From: JBEKTW01 sp049515655
GTDB lineage: Bacteria > Bacteroidota > Ignavibacteria > UBA10030 > SZUA-254
Direction: 5' to 3'
NCBI GenBank assembly: GCA_049515655.1
Contig: JBEKTW010000001.1
Coordinates: 372,001-436,000, forward strand
DNA length: 64,000 nucleotides
Shown here one piece after another: positions 52,301-61,200 of the stretch; within the stretch, counting starts at the first letter, position 1; each line of letters begins with the position of its first letter. Both the position numbers and the translations under genes were made by a program. Under the pieces are notes generated by a model. It saw only the letters and a program-made list of their open reading frames with translations, was not told the origin of the DNA and ran no database searches.

Positions 52301-53219
52301 TTACCTGAACCAGTACAAGTTTCTCACAAATACGTTGTCATCTCTGACCGTCGATTATTCCGCAGGGGGAGCCCAAACCGTTGACGCTCTAAACTACAGT
52401 AATTTGACAATTAGCGGCACCAGAACAACTAACTCGGTTACGCTCGCTCCGAGCGGGACGGTCGGAATTGCCGGAGTATTCAACATGACCGCAACGTTCA
52501 CGTCGGGCGGTTATATCACCACGGGCAGCACCGTCAACTTCAACGGCAGCGGCGCGCAAACTATTCCGGCATTCAACTACTACAATCTGACGACGAGTGG
52601 TGCGCGCACGACGTTCAGCATAACTCTTGCACCGGCTGGAACGATTGGTATTGCGGGGGCCTTCAATCCGACGGCGACATTCACTTCGGGTGGATATGTC
52701 ATTACGGGAAGCACGATCGATTTCAATGGCGCAGCCCAGAACGTACCGGCGTTCAACGGAGCTACGGGGTATAACAATCTAAATCTCAGCGGTGCTGCCG
52801 GCACGAAGACCGCCGCGGGGAATATTGTTGTCTCCGGGAACTTCGATAATGGTGGAGGCTCAAACAACGCGGTGACGTTCAGTGTCGGAACAAACACGTT
52901 GACAATAACGGGCACAAAAGACAACACAAACGCCTTGATTCAGTTCGCGGGCGCTGCGAATGCCATCGTGTTCAACACGGGCACCGTCGAATACAACGGG
53001 ACGGTGGCGCAAACGGTTACGCCGGGGACGTACAACAACATCATCTTTTCGAACACGGGTGCCAAGAATGTTAATGCCTCGACGACCGCCAACGGATATG
53101 TAGCGATCGCCACCGGCACGCCTGTCACAGTCGCTGTCGGGGTAACAGTGCAGGTCAATGGAACGCTGACGCACGGCGGTGCTATAACGAATAATGGAAT
53201 TATCAATGTTGGCCCATGA
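49347..53219 (+). CDS. Secreted Fn3 and beta-solenoid surface protein (paralogue 1)
   Basis: A secreted protein of 1290 residues. The start is a TTG at 49347; a long N-region (about 29 residues) precedes the hydrophobic core (PVVAEVAAGFLLWMALTTEAAAQ). N-terminal domain (about 55-300), one fibronectin type III domain (about 300-385; WTDNANNEDGYVIY), then a long series of short beta-strand repeats rich in Gly/Thr/Asn (LTIGADLTVNAGATMTIG) typical of beta-solenoids. It ends abruptly in GAITNNGIINVGP, with no T9SS sorting domain or membrane anchor. Related at the C-terminus to the next two genes. Probably an adhesin or matrix protein; not more can be said. Confidence 0.8.
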   Translation: MKRVFSIASHLFTKQLERGCGSGNCLARRWLPVVAEVAAGFLLWMALTTEAAAQSCANYAPVTRTTGITYNSIFGSSPSYFTWRNTASNQNDDNRSYQAPIGFDFYYLGVRYTQFSANLNGTVDFSASASDGNNGGTGPYGPNYNHLFSTAGNTNLALAPLYADLWTADSEAVPIATCLAYMVTGSAPNRVLTVEWLNFDEWDVPINSPAYSINMQVKIYESTGVIRFVYGTMTTGTVHGSYPLSYTCGINGTISGAPTAATLLTQQTANTTNFNSTPQDALNALPASNSMLTFTPPAPSAAPTGLNFTGVSKSGMTLNWTDNANNEDGYVIYNSTDNINFTFVSQVAAGSTSAPVAGLLSNTMYYWKVYAVTEGALSSPLPGSKATLPGTTFTSIHNTGWGTASTWDKSAVPGPGDTVIIANGTTVSVDGLDSCKFLTVGQGTSGQLTIGNSGVARTLTIGADLTVNAGATMTIGATAATHTMTIGANVVNNGTLNLAPAANRVCDVTFNKNGNQTISGTGATTNFDKITLNMGTSVANVLEVASTNFSVTPTNFLTLTNGMFKLSTAATITPFTGAVTIPLSAGLWVNNAGATVSMTGGTITLYGTLHATAGKVNIGTASDQNLTSYGGTEIIDGGTVDIAGRCDNAGTTVLTYFTMSSGTLVIDTVGSTTAGIAPFNITEVGSTFNMSGGTIIIRRPGNANLGYVNTGGTNGTVNGGIVQVGDASTPATQTMQINSSITVPNLVVSNGIAVTAQLVTNPLTVYGGVTTNSGTFNSNALNISLGGNWANNGGSFLPTTATVTFTGNSSAINGTAAAQTFNNIVVNKTTGQTESVGGSTTSLTVNGTFTETAGNFTAPATMTVGGTATLSSGTFTAGTSLSVAGDWINNGGTLSAGGGTTVTLNGTVAEAIGGSTPTIFNNLTLANTSASVSGNTNFNVAGTMTVNASALFTPGAAVVINNAAAAGTITGSGTVQVTRTVATADYLNQYKFLTNTLSSLTVDYSAGGAQTVDALNYSNLTISGTRTTNSVTLAPSGTVGIAGVFNMTATFTSGGYITTGSTVNFNGSGAQTIPAFNYYNLTTSGARTTFSITLAPAGTIGIAGAFNPTATFTSGGYVITGSTIDFNGAAQNVPAFNGATGYNNLNLSGAAGTKTAAGNIVVSGNFDNGGGSNNAVTFSVGTNTLTITGTKDNTNALIQFAGAANAIVFNTGTVEYNGTVAQTVTPGTYNNIIFSNTGAKNVNASTTANGYVAIATGTPVTVAVGVTVQVNGTLTHGGAITNNGIINVGP

Positions 53220-53378
53220 AACGAGTATTGAAATAAGCAATAATTACAAACAACTAATAAGGAGTAATCAACCATGACAGGTTCAGGCAAGAATTGGCAG
53301 AATGGAAAACAAAGTGCCATTAAGACGAAAACACAATTACTAACTATTACATCATCCACAAAACAAAGGAGCGTCACA

Positions 53379-54980
53379 ATGCATAAATCACTGATTTTTT
53401 CACTCGTCGCCTTGCTTCTTATTGCAAGTGCAGCCTTCGGTCAGCACCTCATTATCAGAAATGGGTCGAGCTTCACCGGAACAGGCACGTACAATATCCA
53501 CGGCAACATTTATGACACACTTGCTGCCGCAAACTCTATCCTCATTCCCGGGACCGTGAATATCAACGGTGCCGCTGCTGAAACGGTAGGCATCGCGGGT
53601 AATGGCCCCATCAACTTCCAGAAGCTGCAAATCGGCGGAAGCGGAGTGAAAACGACTGTCGTTAATGATACGGTGGCAAATCTGCTTGATGTGACGGCAA
53701 ACGGACCTAGCTTCGACATCAAGGCAAACAAGCTAACGCTTCAGGATACGGTACGCAACAGCGGTGCCGGCGCCAGCCCGTATAATTTTTCCAATGTAAA
53801 CAGTGAGGTCGTTTATGCGAAGGCCTCCGGTAACCAGCACATTTTCGGAGCAACGTACGGCAAACTGACTCCCAACGGCGCATCGACGTTTGACCTTCTT
53901 GGACCGGTTGTGGCCGGCGGTGTGGTTGGCCATACGGGCGGCGCTTTGACGGTGAATCAGAACTTCTCGGCCAATGCAGGATACACGTTTAATTCCATTG
54001 CCGATATCAGCGTTGGCGATTCACTGAAGCTTTCGGCCACGGGCGGTTCCATCGCGACGGTTACAGACGGCCACGGAGCAATCGTGAACGGAAGCGGAGC
54101 CTTGACGGTCACAAATCTTTCCAATCTCCACGGGACGATCACGGCCGCGGCGAACGGAGGGTCGATGACCTTCACGAACGCCGCCGTCAACAACGGCATC
54201 ATCCTTGGCGGCACCGGTCTGGTAAACTTCCAGAATACGCTGACGACGAATGATTCGTTGCTCGCCGGCACTGGCAACATGCAGTTCGGAGGAGTTGTGA
54301 CGAACAGCGGCGGAATAGCAGCTAACACAAACGACAGTCTCTTCTTCAACGCGAATATCGGCAACACCGGACGCATCGAGTTGTTCGGATCGGGCTATGC
54401 ATCGATGACGGGTAGCTTCACCTCCGTCGGAACGGTCAATCTGGCCACGACGTCAACGTGGAACTACAATGGCGCAAGCCAGTCAATTGCCGGCGCTGCG
54501 TCGGGCGTAACGTATGGCAATCTTCTCACGACCGGCAGCGGAACGAAGACGGCCCTGGGTAACGTGACCGCCACGGGCAACTTTGACAACGGCGGACCGG
54601 GCAATCTCGCCATTACGACGGACATGAGCACGTTTTCGCTGAGTATCACAGGAACGAAGGAGAACACGAACAGTACCATGCTCTTCGGCGGAACCAATAA
54701 CGGCCTGCTCTTCACCACCGGTACGGTCAACTACAATGCGGCATCCGGCATGCAGCAGGTCGCAGGCGATCCCGCTCTCAACTACAACTTGCTGATTTTC
54801 AGCGGCGGCGGGACAAAACAGATCGCAGCGGGTATCCGCGTCGGTACGGCATCGAACCTTACGATCAATCCGGGCGTCATCGCCGACGTCAATGCGGCTA
54901 CCTCCCAGTTGATCGTCCTCGGCAACCTGATCAACGGCGGTACGCTTAACAACGCCGGTACCGTAACGGTCGGTCCGTAA
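53379..54980 (+). CDS. Secreted beta-solenoid protein (paralogue 2)
   Basis: 533 residues from the ATG at 53379, which has AAAGGAG 7 bases upstream and encodes a standard signal peptide (MHKSLIFSLVALLLIASAAFGQ). A second ATG at 53274, in frame and with its own AAGGAG, would add a 35-residue hydrophilic leader. The rest is beta-strand repeats. The C-terminal 170 residues are nearly identical in protein to paralogue 3 and end GTLNNAGTVTVGP. No sorting domain, lipobox or other anchor is seen. Probably exported to the cell surface or matrix. Confidence 0.8.
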   Translation: MHKSLIFSLVALLLIASAAFGQHLIIRNGSSFTGTGTYNIHGNIYDTLAAANSILIPGTVNINGAAAETVGIAGNGPINFQKLQIGGSGVKTTVVNDTVANLLDVTANGPSFDIKANKLTLQDTVRNSGAGASPYNFSNVNSEVVYAKASGNQHIFGATYGKLTPNGASTFDLLGPVVAGGVVGHTGGALTVNQNFSANAGYTFNSIADISVGDSLKLSATGGSIATVTDGHGAIVNGSGALTVTNLSNLHGTITAAANGGSMTFTNAAVNNGIILGGTGLVNFQNTLTTNDSLLAGTGNMQFGGVVTNSGGIAANTNDSLFFNANIGNTGRIELFGSGYASMTGSFTSVGTVNLATTSTWNYNGASQSIAGAASGVTYGNLLTTGSGTKTALGNVTATGNFDNGGPGNLAITTDMSTFSLSITGTKENTNSTMLFGGTNNGLLFTTGTVNYNAASGMQQVAGDPALNYNLLIFSGGGTKQIAAGIRVGTASNLTINPGVIADVNAATSQLIVLGNLINGGTLNNAGTVTVGP

Positions 54981-55308
54981 TACCAGACCAATGAGCAATG
55001 AACAATGAGTAATGACCAATGACTAAGAACAAAGAACAAACAACTAACAACTAATTAACCAGTTAACTAATTAACCATATAACCAAAAATAAGGAGACTG
55101 ACATGAAAAAGACTCATGCACGACCACCGTAAGAAACACGGAGTCTTCCGCCGAACCCGATGTGAGCAGTCGGATAAGGCGGCAAATAATAAACGGTTAA
55201 CCGTTGATAGCGAACAGCTAATAGCTAAAGGCCAATAGCTAACAGAATAATCACAATGGTCATCAATCGGTTAACCACAACTGACAGCAAAACAAAAGGA
55301 GCAATACG
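54981..55308. repeat. Low-complexity spacer with short repeated words
   Basis: AT-rich repeats such as AACAACTAACAACTAATTAACC (about 55040-55075) and AGCTAATAGCTAAAGGCCAATAGC (about 55215-55240) fill the gap. It contains a Shine-Dalgarno-led 10-codon ORF at 55103 and a second SD-led ATG at 55309. Confidence 0.6.
55103..55132 (+). CDS. Possible 9-residue minicistron
   Basis: AAGGAG (55091-55096) precedes ATG 55103 by 6 bases; the frame MKKTHARPP stops at 55130-55132. It resembles the start of the signal peptides of its neighbours and may be a decayed gene start or a leader peptide. Only the start signal is seen. Confidence 0.3.
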   Translation: MKKTHARPP

Positions 55309-55419
55309 ATGAAGTGCATAGAATCACACACGCGAGGCGGAATGAGTTCTGCCTTGGATAGCAGTATTCAAAACACAATAAACCATTATTCACAAACAAT
55401 CAATACAAGGAGCACTACC

Positions 55420-57015
55420 ATGTTTAAATCAATCATTCTCTCGCTCGTTGCCATGTTTGTCGTGGCTGGACTGACCTTTGCCCAGGACCTGGTCGTCCAA
55501 GGCACTGCCAGTTTTACTGGAACCGGTAAGTACACGGTCAAAGGCAACATAACGAACGCTGGTGTTTCCAGCGCAAAGAAGATCACCGGCAACGTCCAAC
55601 TTGCCAAGAACGGTGCACAGTCAGTCGGTAACAGTGGACAGGGACCGATCAATTTCGACACGTTGGTAGTTGTCGGGTCAGGTACAAAGACGACGGCAGT
55701 TAACGATTCTGTTCAGGGATTGCTGGACGTTGCGAATGCTTCAGGAACGTTCGACATTGGTGCAAATACTCTGGAGTTGCAGGATGCGATAACAAACACC
55801 GGGGCAGCAGCTTCGCCGTATGCGTTCTCGACATCTGGAAGCGAGGTTCGATACTCAAAAGTGAGCGGCAACCAGAGCATCTTCGGGACAACGTATGACA
55901 AGGTGACCGCAAACGGTGTCTCTACGTTCGATCTGCAGGGCAATGTGACTGCGAACAACACTGTCAGTCACACTGGCGGCAGCATGAGCATTACTAACAA
56001 CTTCAACGCAAACGGAGCCTATTCATTCGCTACCATTTCCGACATTACGACGGCAAAAGCGTTGACCCTCTCAGCGACCGGCGGTTCGATTGCCACCCTC
56101 ACTGATGCTCATGGCAACATTGTCAACGGCAGCGGAACGTTAACAGTGACAACACTCACGAACAACCATGGAATAGTCACGGCTGCCGCCAATAATGGTC
56201 CGATGTCTTTCGTTAATCCAGCAACCAATAGCGGTGTTATCCTCGGCGGCAACGGATTGGTGGAATTCAAAGACAAGTTGACGACCAACGATTCACTCCT
56301 AGCCGGCCTGAAAATGCAGTTTGACAGTCTCGTCACGAACTCCGGCGGTATTGCAGCTAACGCAACCGATACCCTGAACTTCAAGTACAACATTGCCAAC
56401 ACCGGCCGCATAGAGTTGGTCGGCTCCGGCTATGCGTATATGATGGGCAGTTTCTCCTCTGTCGGAACCGTAAATCTTGCAACAGCATCAACGTGGAATT
56501 ATGACGGTGCCAGTCAGTCGATTGCCGGTGCTGCCTCTGGTGTCACCTATGGCAACCTGTTGACGACAGGCAGCGGGACCAAGACGGCGTTGGGCAACGT
56601 TACATTGACGGGCAACTTTGACAACGGCGGACCGGGCGACCTTGCTATCACAACGGACATGAGCACGTACACCCTGAGCATCGGCGGAACGCGCGACAAT
56701 ACCAACGGCACGATGTTGTTCGGCGGTACAAACAATGGACTGCTATTTACGACCGGAACAGTTAACTATGACGCATCATCAGGTACCCAGCTCGTTGCGG
56801 GCGACGCGACGAACAACTACAACTTGCTGATATTCAGCAACGGTGGAACGAAGCAAATTGCAGCCGGTGTGCGCGTCGGTACTGCGTCCAACCTGACGAT
56901 CAGTTCGAGCGTCATTGCTGATGTGAATGCAGCAACATCACAATTGATCGTTCTTGGCAACTTGATCAACGGCGGCACGCTCAACAACGCCGGTACTGTC
57001 CAGGTTGGTAACTAA
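55420..57015 (+). CDS. Secreted beta-solenoid protein (paralogue 3)
   Basis: 531 residues from the ATG at 55420 (AAGGAG-type site 8 bases upstream), which starts a standard signal peptide (MFKSIILSLVAMFVVAGLTFAQ). An in-frame, SD-led ATG at 55309 would add a 37-residue hydrophilic leader, just as in paralogue 2. The protein body is beta-strand repeats. Its C-terminal half aligns with paralogue 2 throughout; by eye I count 23 differences in about 170 residues at the end, but most third codon positions differ. Ends GTLNNAGTVQVGN; no anchor or sorting domain. Confidence 0.8.
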   Translation: MFKSIILSLVAMFVVAGLTFAQDLVVQGTASFTGTGKYTVKGNITNAGVSSAKKITGNVQLAKNGAQSVGNSGQGPINFDTLVVVGSGTKTTAVNDSVQGLLDVANASGTFDIGANTLELQDAITNTGAAASPYAFSTSGSEVRYSKVSGNQSIFGTTYDKVTANGVSTFDLQGNVTANNTVSHTGGSMSITNNFNANGAYSFATISDITTAKALTLSATGGSIATLTDAHGNIVNGSGTLTVTTLTNNHGIVTAAANNGPMSFVNPATNSGVILGGNGLVEFKDKLTTNDSLLAGLKMQFDSLVTNSGGIAANATDTLNFKYNIANTGRIELVGSGYAYMMGSFSSVGTVNLATASTWNYDGASQSIAGAASGVTYGNLLTTGSGTKTALGNVTLTGNFDNGGPGDLAITTDMSTYTLSIGGTRDNTNGTMLFGGTNNGLLFTTGTVNYDASSGTQLVAGDATNNYNLLIFSNGGTKQIAAGVRVGTASNLTISSSVIADVNAATSQLIVLGNLINGGTLNNAGTVQVGN

Positions 57016-58233
57016 GACTCGGTCGAGCTCAATGCTTGAAGAGTGTTATGTAACACTATGACGAACATAATGGTATGATGAGGACGGAGTAGTCGACCCT
57101 TTCCCGGCATTCCCGCAATGGTGCGGGATGATACCGGCAGGGCAGATGATCCGTCCGAAAGGTAGTCGATAAATAACGCGTGCAGTCTGTATCCGTCGAG
57201 TGCGGATACCGGGCGAGCACGATAGCTGATAATCACTTTTGCCGGGTTAACGTTATGGCAAAGAGCACATGGGCAGACCAGGAAGACACGGGCAGTTTGT
57301 CAACCGACCGCGTCCTCTCTCGGTCATTCTGGAACACGCAGAACGGCTATGGATGATGTCTCATGAACACACGAGCACGCCATATCGCTCTGAAGGAGTT
57401 CTTTGTATGCTCTCGGCTAGATGTTGTCGGGTCATCCGCTCTGAACGAGTGGATGAGCTCCTCACTCCCGGGCAAATGGGATCATCGAATGACTCGTATT
57501 CACGCGGTTCAAAACGTAGAAATGAAGTGAAGAGAGAAAGAATAACTACTGGAAGACCGTTCCACGCCGCAAGGGACGGACCGTTGAGAGAATCGGTCGG
57601 GTCTCGGTGTCGGCACGTGGATCGTGGCTTCGAGATAACACGGTCAAAAGAATGGCGCAAACTGGTGGCAAGACCTCCACCAATGATTGTTCGGTGGAGA
57701 AATCCGGCATTCAGACGGGTCCTGTCTCAAAATGCGTCGCTATTGGGGCTGATCCCGTATGACCTTTGCCAGGATTGGACCGTGCTCGGATGACAAAGAT
57801 GAAGTAAAGGATGAAAAATGAATAATGGAATATCAGCCAGTATGGTGATCGACCAACAGGATACGCTCCTATCCTTATGGCCCGGTCGCCAGCGTGCCCA
57901 ACTTCGGCGGGCAAGTCTGAATCTAGACGTTGTCCAGAAGGATGGCAGGCTGAATTACTACGGACAGAAATGCATCGGCACCATCGCAGTTGTGTGCTCA
58001 ACAACTGCGGTGGCCGCGGAGAGGAACGTGCTTGCTCCTTTCCCGCACTGCGCGGGTTCACCTCTTCGCCGCGGATGCGCTCCGCCGCGTTCGATGTGGA
58101 AATATTGGTGGTACCATGGTAAGGAAACAGAAATGACGTATGGCAAGATCACAGGTGATGAGAAAAATGTTGAATGGTCGTGCGACCTCATCACCATTGT
58201 TCAATATAAGAGTCACACACTGACGGTATCATT
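57016..58233. other. 1.2-kb gap before the T9SS protein, no sure gene
   Basis: It contains a hairpin around 57108-57130 (CATTCCCGCA / TGCGGGATG) without a T-run, and two plus-strand frames (57269-57793, Arg/Ser-rich; 57818-58237, SD-led and overlapping the next start by 4 bases). Neither looks like a protein of any kind that I know. It may be a long leader, a decayed solenoid paralogue or a regulatory RNA. Confidence 0.5.
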
Positions 58234-61200
58234 ATGAATACCTTGAAAGAACGAATGGCCTGTGTCCGTGCGGGGGTAGGGTCGGAGAGTCACTCCGGCT
58301 CTGCCGCCGCGCGCGCTCACGGAAGGCCGGTCGACTCGGGGCGCCCGTGGCGGTATGCCGCGATGGCGATACTCGGCATGCTCTTCTTTCTGCTTGAGTC
58401 TGCCATGGCGCAGGATTTGATCAACACCGGTGCGATCAACAACACCGGCAACATACGGGTCAAGAATCGTGCGACCGGACTGCCCGACAGCGTCGGCGGC
58501 AAGTTCGATTACTTTGGCAGCGACCAGGTTCTTTGGGCAAAGCAGTACAACTATCTTACGCTGACAGGTTCGGGGACAAAGTCGACCGTACCCGGCAATG
58601 TCACTGTCAACGCGGACGTGACCATTTCAAGCAGTGTGACTCTTAAAGTCGATTCAACTTCTATAATGATTTTGGAAGGGAATTTATCTGAACAAGGATA
58701 CCTTAGCGGAAGTATTCAAAAGACGGTCGACCTTTCGGGGGTGACAACCTCATCGAATTTCGGAGCTATCGGTTCTTCAATCTCCTGGCTGACGACACCT
58801 CCGGGATTGACGACGGCAACCCGAACGTCCGGCGTTGTTTCGCAAGGGAATGGAAATCAATCCATTAAACGATTTTATGATATCGTGTCTGCCAGGAACA
58901 GCGGACTCGATGCAACATTGGTTTTTGGATACAACAACATTGAACTCAGCGGTCAGAACGCGGCAAAACTGGTTCTGTGGAAATCCGTCGACGGCGGATT
59001 GAACTGGAGGCCCCAGGGTGGAATCGTTGATACTAGCGCAAAGACCCTCACAAAGTCCGGTATCACCTCCTTCGGCCGATGGACGGCCTCCGATTCCTTG
59101 CATCCGCTCGGACCACTCAAGAATTTTGCTGCAAAGATGTTCGCCGCATCGGTTGTGCGTGACACGGCGGTTGTGCTCTCTTCTGTGCGGCCATTCGTTG
59201 TCACTGTCACGGATCAGAACAACAATCCGGTGGAAGGGGAGACGGTGGTTTTCGTGATCGATTCTTTACCGAATGGCGCTACCGGTCAGACCCTCAGCGC
59301 CGCGAGCGCGGTCACCGATATCGCCGGCCACGCCTCAACGGTCCTGACGCTCGGAAACAGGATAGGGACGTATTTCGTGAGCGCCACCGCAGACACCATC
59401 AGGCCCGTCCGGTTTACTGCGATAGCAAAGCCGGGCGCTCCGTCTGTGCTTGCGCTCGCTTCGGGTGACAACCAGAACGGTGTGGTAGGCTCCGTAGTGA
59501 CCAATCCATTTGTGGTCACTGTGACGGATTCGTCGGGGAATCCCGTCAAGAATGTGAACGTTCAATTCACTCTCACGAACTCTCCGGCCGGCGCGACGGG
59601 TCAAAGCTTGAGTATGTCGGCCGCCACGACGGATTCTCTCGGACACGCGTCGACGTTGCTGACGTTTGGAAACAAGCCCGGGACGTACAACGTGCAGGCC
59701 TCCTCTATCGGTTTGAAGAACAGTCCGTATACTTTCGCAGTGAAGGCGGCTCCGGGCGCCGCATCTGTCCTCGCGCTGGCATCCGGTGACGCTCAAACGG
59801 GTATGGTTGCGACAACTCTCACGGCTCCGTTTGTGGTGTCCGTCTCTGACTCGTTCGGGAACGCCGTTAAGGGAGCGAGCGTGCAGTTCTCGATCGTCTC
59901 CGCACCCGTTGGATCGGTGGGCGATAGCTTGATCGTGTCGGCAGCGCACACTGATTCGCTTGGCCACGCGTCGACCCTCCTCGTGCTGGGCACCAAGGCT
60001 GGCGCGTACACTATCCGGGCAACATCGTCCGGATTGAAGAACAGTCCGGTGACCTTCAGCGCGAGAGCGACTTCCGGATTGGCGAACATGCTGCTGCAAA
60101 CGTCCGGTCAAAACCAAAGCGCCAATGCTGGCCATACTCTCGCGAATCCGTTCGTCGTCAGCGTGAGTGATTCATTTGGAAATCCGGTGAAAGGAATATC
60201 GGTACAGTTCGCGATCGCGGGTGTGCCAGTCGGTGCCATCGGCGAGAGTTTAAGCGTTTCGACGATGCTCACCGATTCTCTTGGATATGCATCCACCATC
60301 CTGACGCTCGGGAACAAAGTTGGACCGTATGCCGTCCAGGCAACGTCCAGTGGCTTGCGGAACAGTCCGTTGACGTTCATGGCGAACGCGAACTCCGCTG
60401 CCGCTACCATGATTGCGCTGACGTCGGGAGACAATCAACGCGGAACGGTCGGCACGTCGCTAGCGAGTTCGTTCGTCGTCACAGTGAGCGACTCGTTCGG
60501 GAATCCGGTGAAGGGCGCCAATGTCCGGTTCGCGTTCGCGGGCGTTCCTGCCGCCGCGACAGGAGAGAGCCTGAGCGTTACGACGGCTGCGACAGACTCG
60601 CTCGGTCATGCGTCGAGTGTCCTGAAACTCGGGAACAAAATTGGTACGTACACTGTGCAGGCGGCGTCGAGCGGGTTGGCCAATAGCCCGATAACCTTCA
60701 TGGTCCACGCCACTTCAGGGAACGCGGCATTCCTCGTACAGATGTCGGGTGACCATCAAACGGGCGCTGTAACGACCTCGCTTGTGAACTCATTTGTTGT
60801 GACCGTGACGGATTCTTTCGCGAATCCTGTGGCAGGGCGGACCGTGAGCTTCACCATCGCAGGCGCTCCCTTAGGTGCGACGCGACAAAGCCTGACGGTA
60901 ACGAGTGCGGTGACGGATACGGCGGGCCAGGCATCGACAAAATTGCAGTTAGGAACCAGGGCCGGTGTTTACACTGTTGAAGCGGTCTCGAACGGTCTCT
61001 CGCCAAGCCCGGTGACGTTCACAGCCAGGGCCACTGCCGGCGCGGCTGTTGTCTTCGCAATGAACTCCGGCGATGGCCAAAGTGCCGCAGTGGGGTCGAG
61101 CTTGCACACTCCATTCACAGTGACGGTTACTGACTCCTTTGGCAATGCGGTGCGCGGGGTTGCAGTCACCTTCGCCGTAACCAATAGACCTCCAGGAGCC

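Noticed and set aside
57269..57793. 174-residue Arg/Ser-rich plus-strand ORF
   Set aside because: Composition like random translation; I cannot support it as a gene.
57818..58237. 139-residue plus-strand ORF overlapping the T9SS protein start
   Set aside because: It has a good Shine-Dalgarno sequence and a 4-base overlap, but the sequence resembles no protein; unresolved rather than called.
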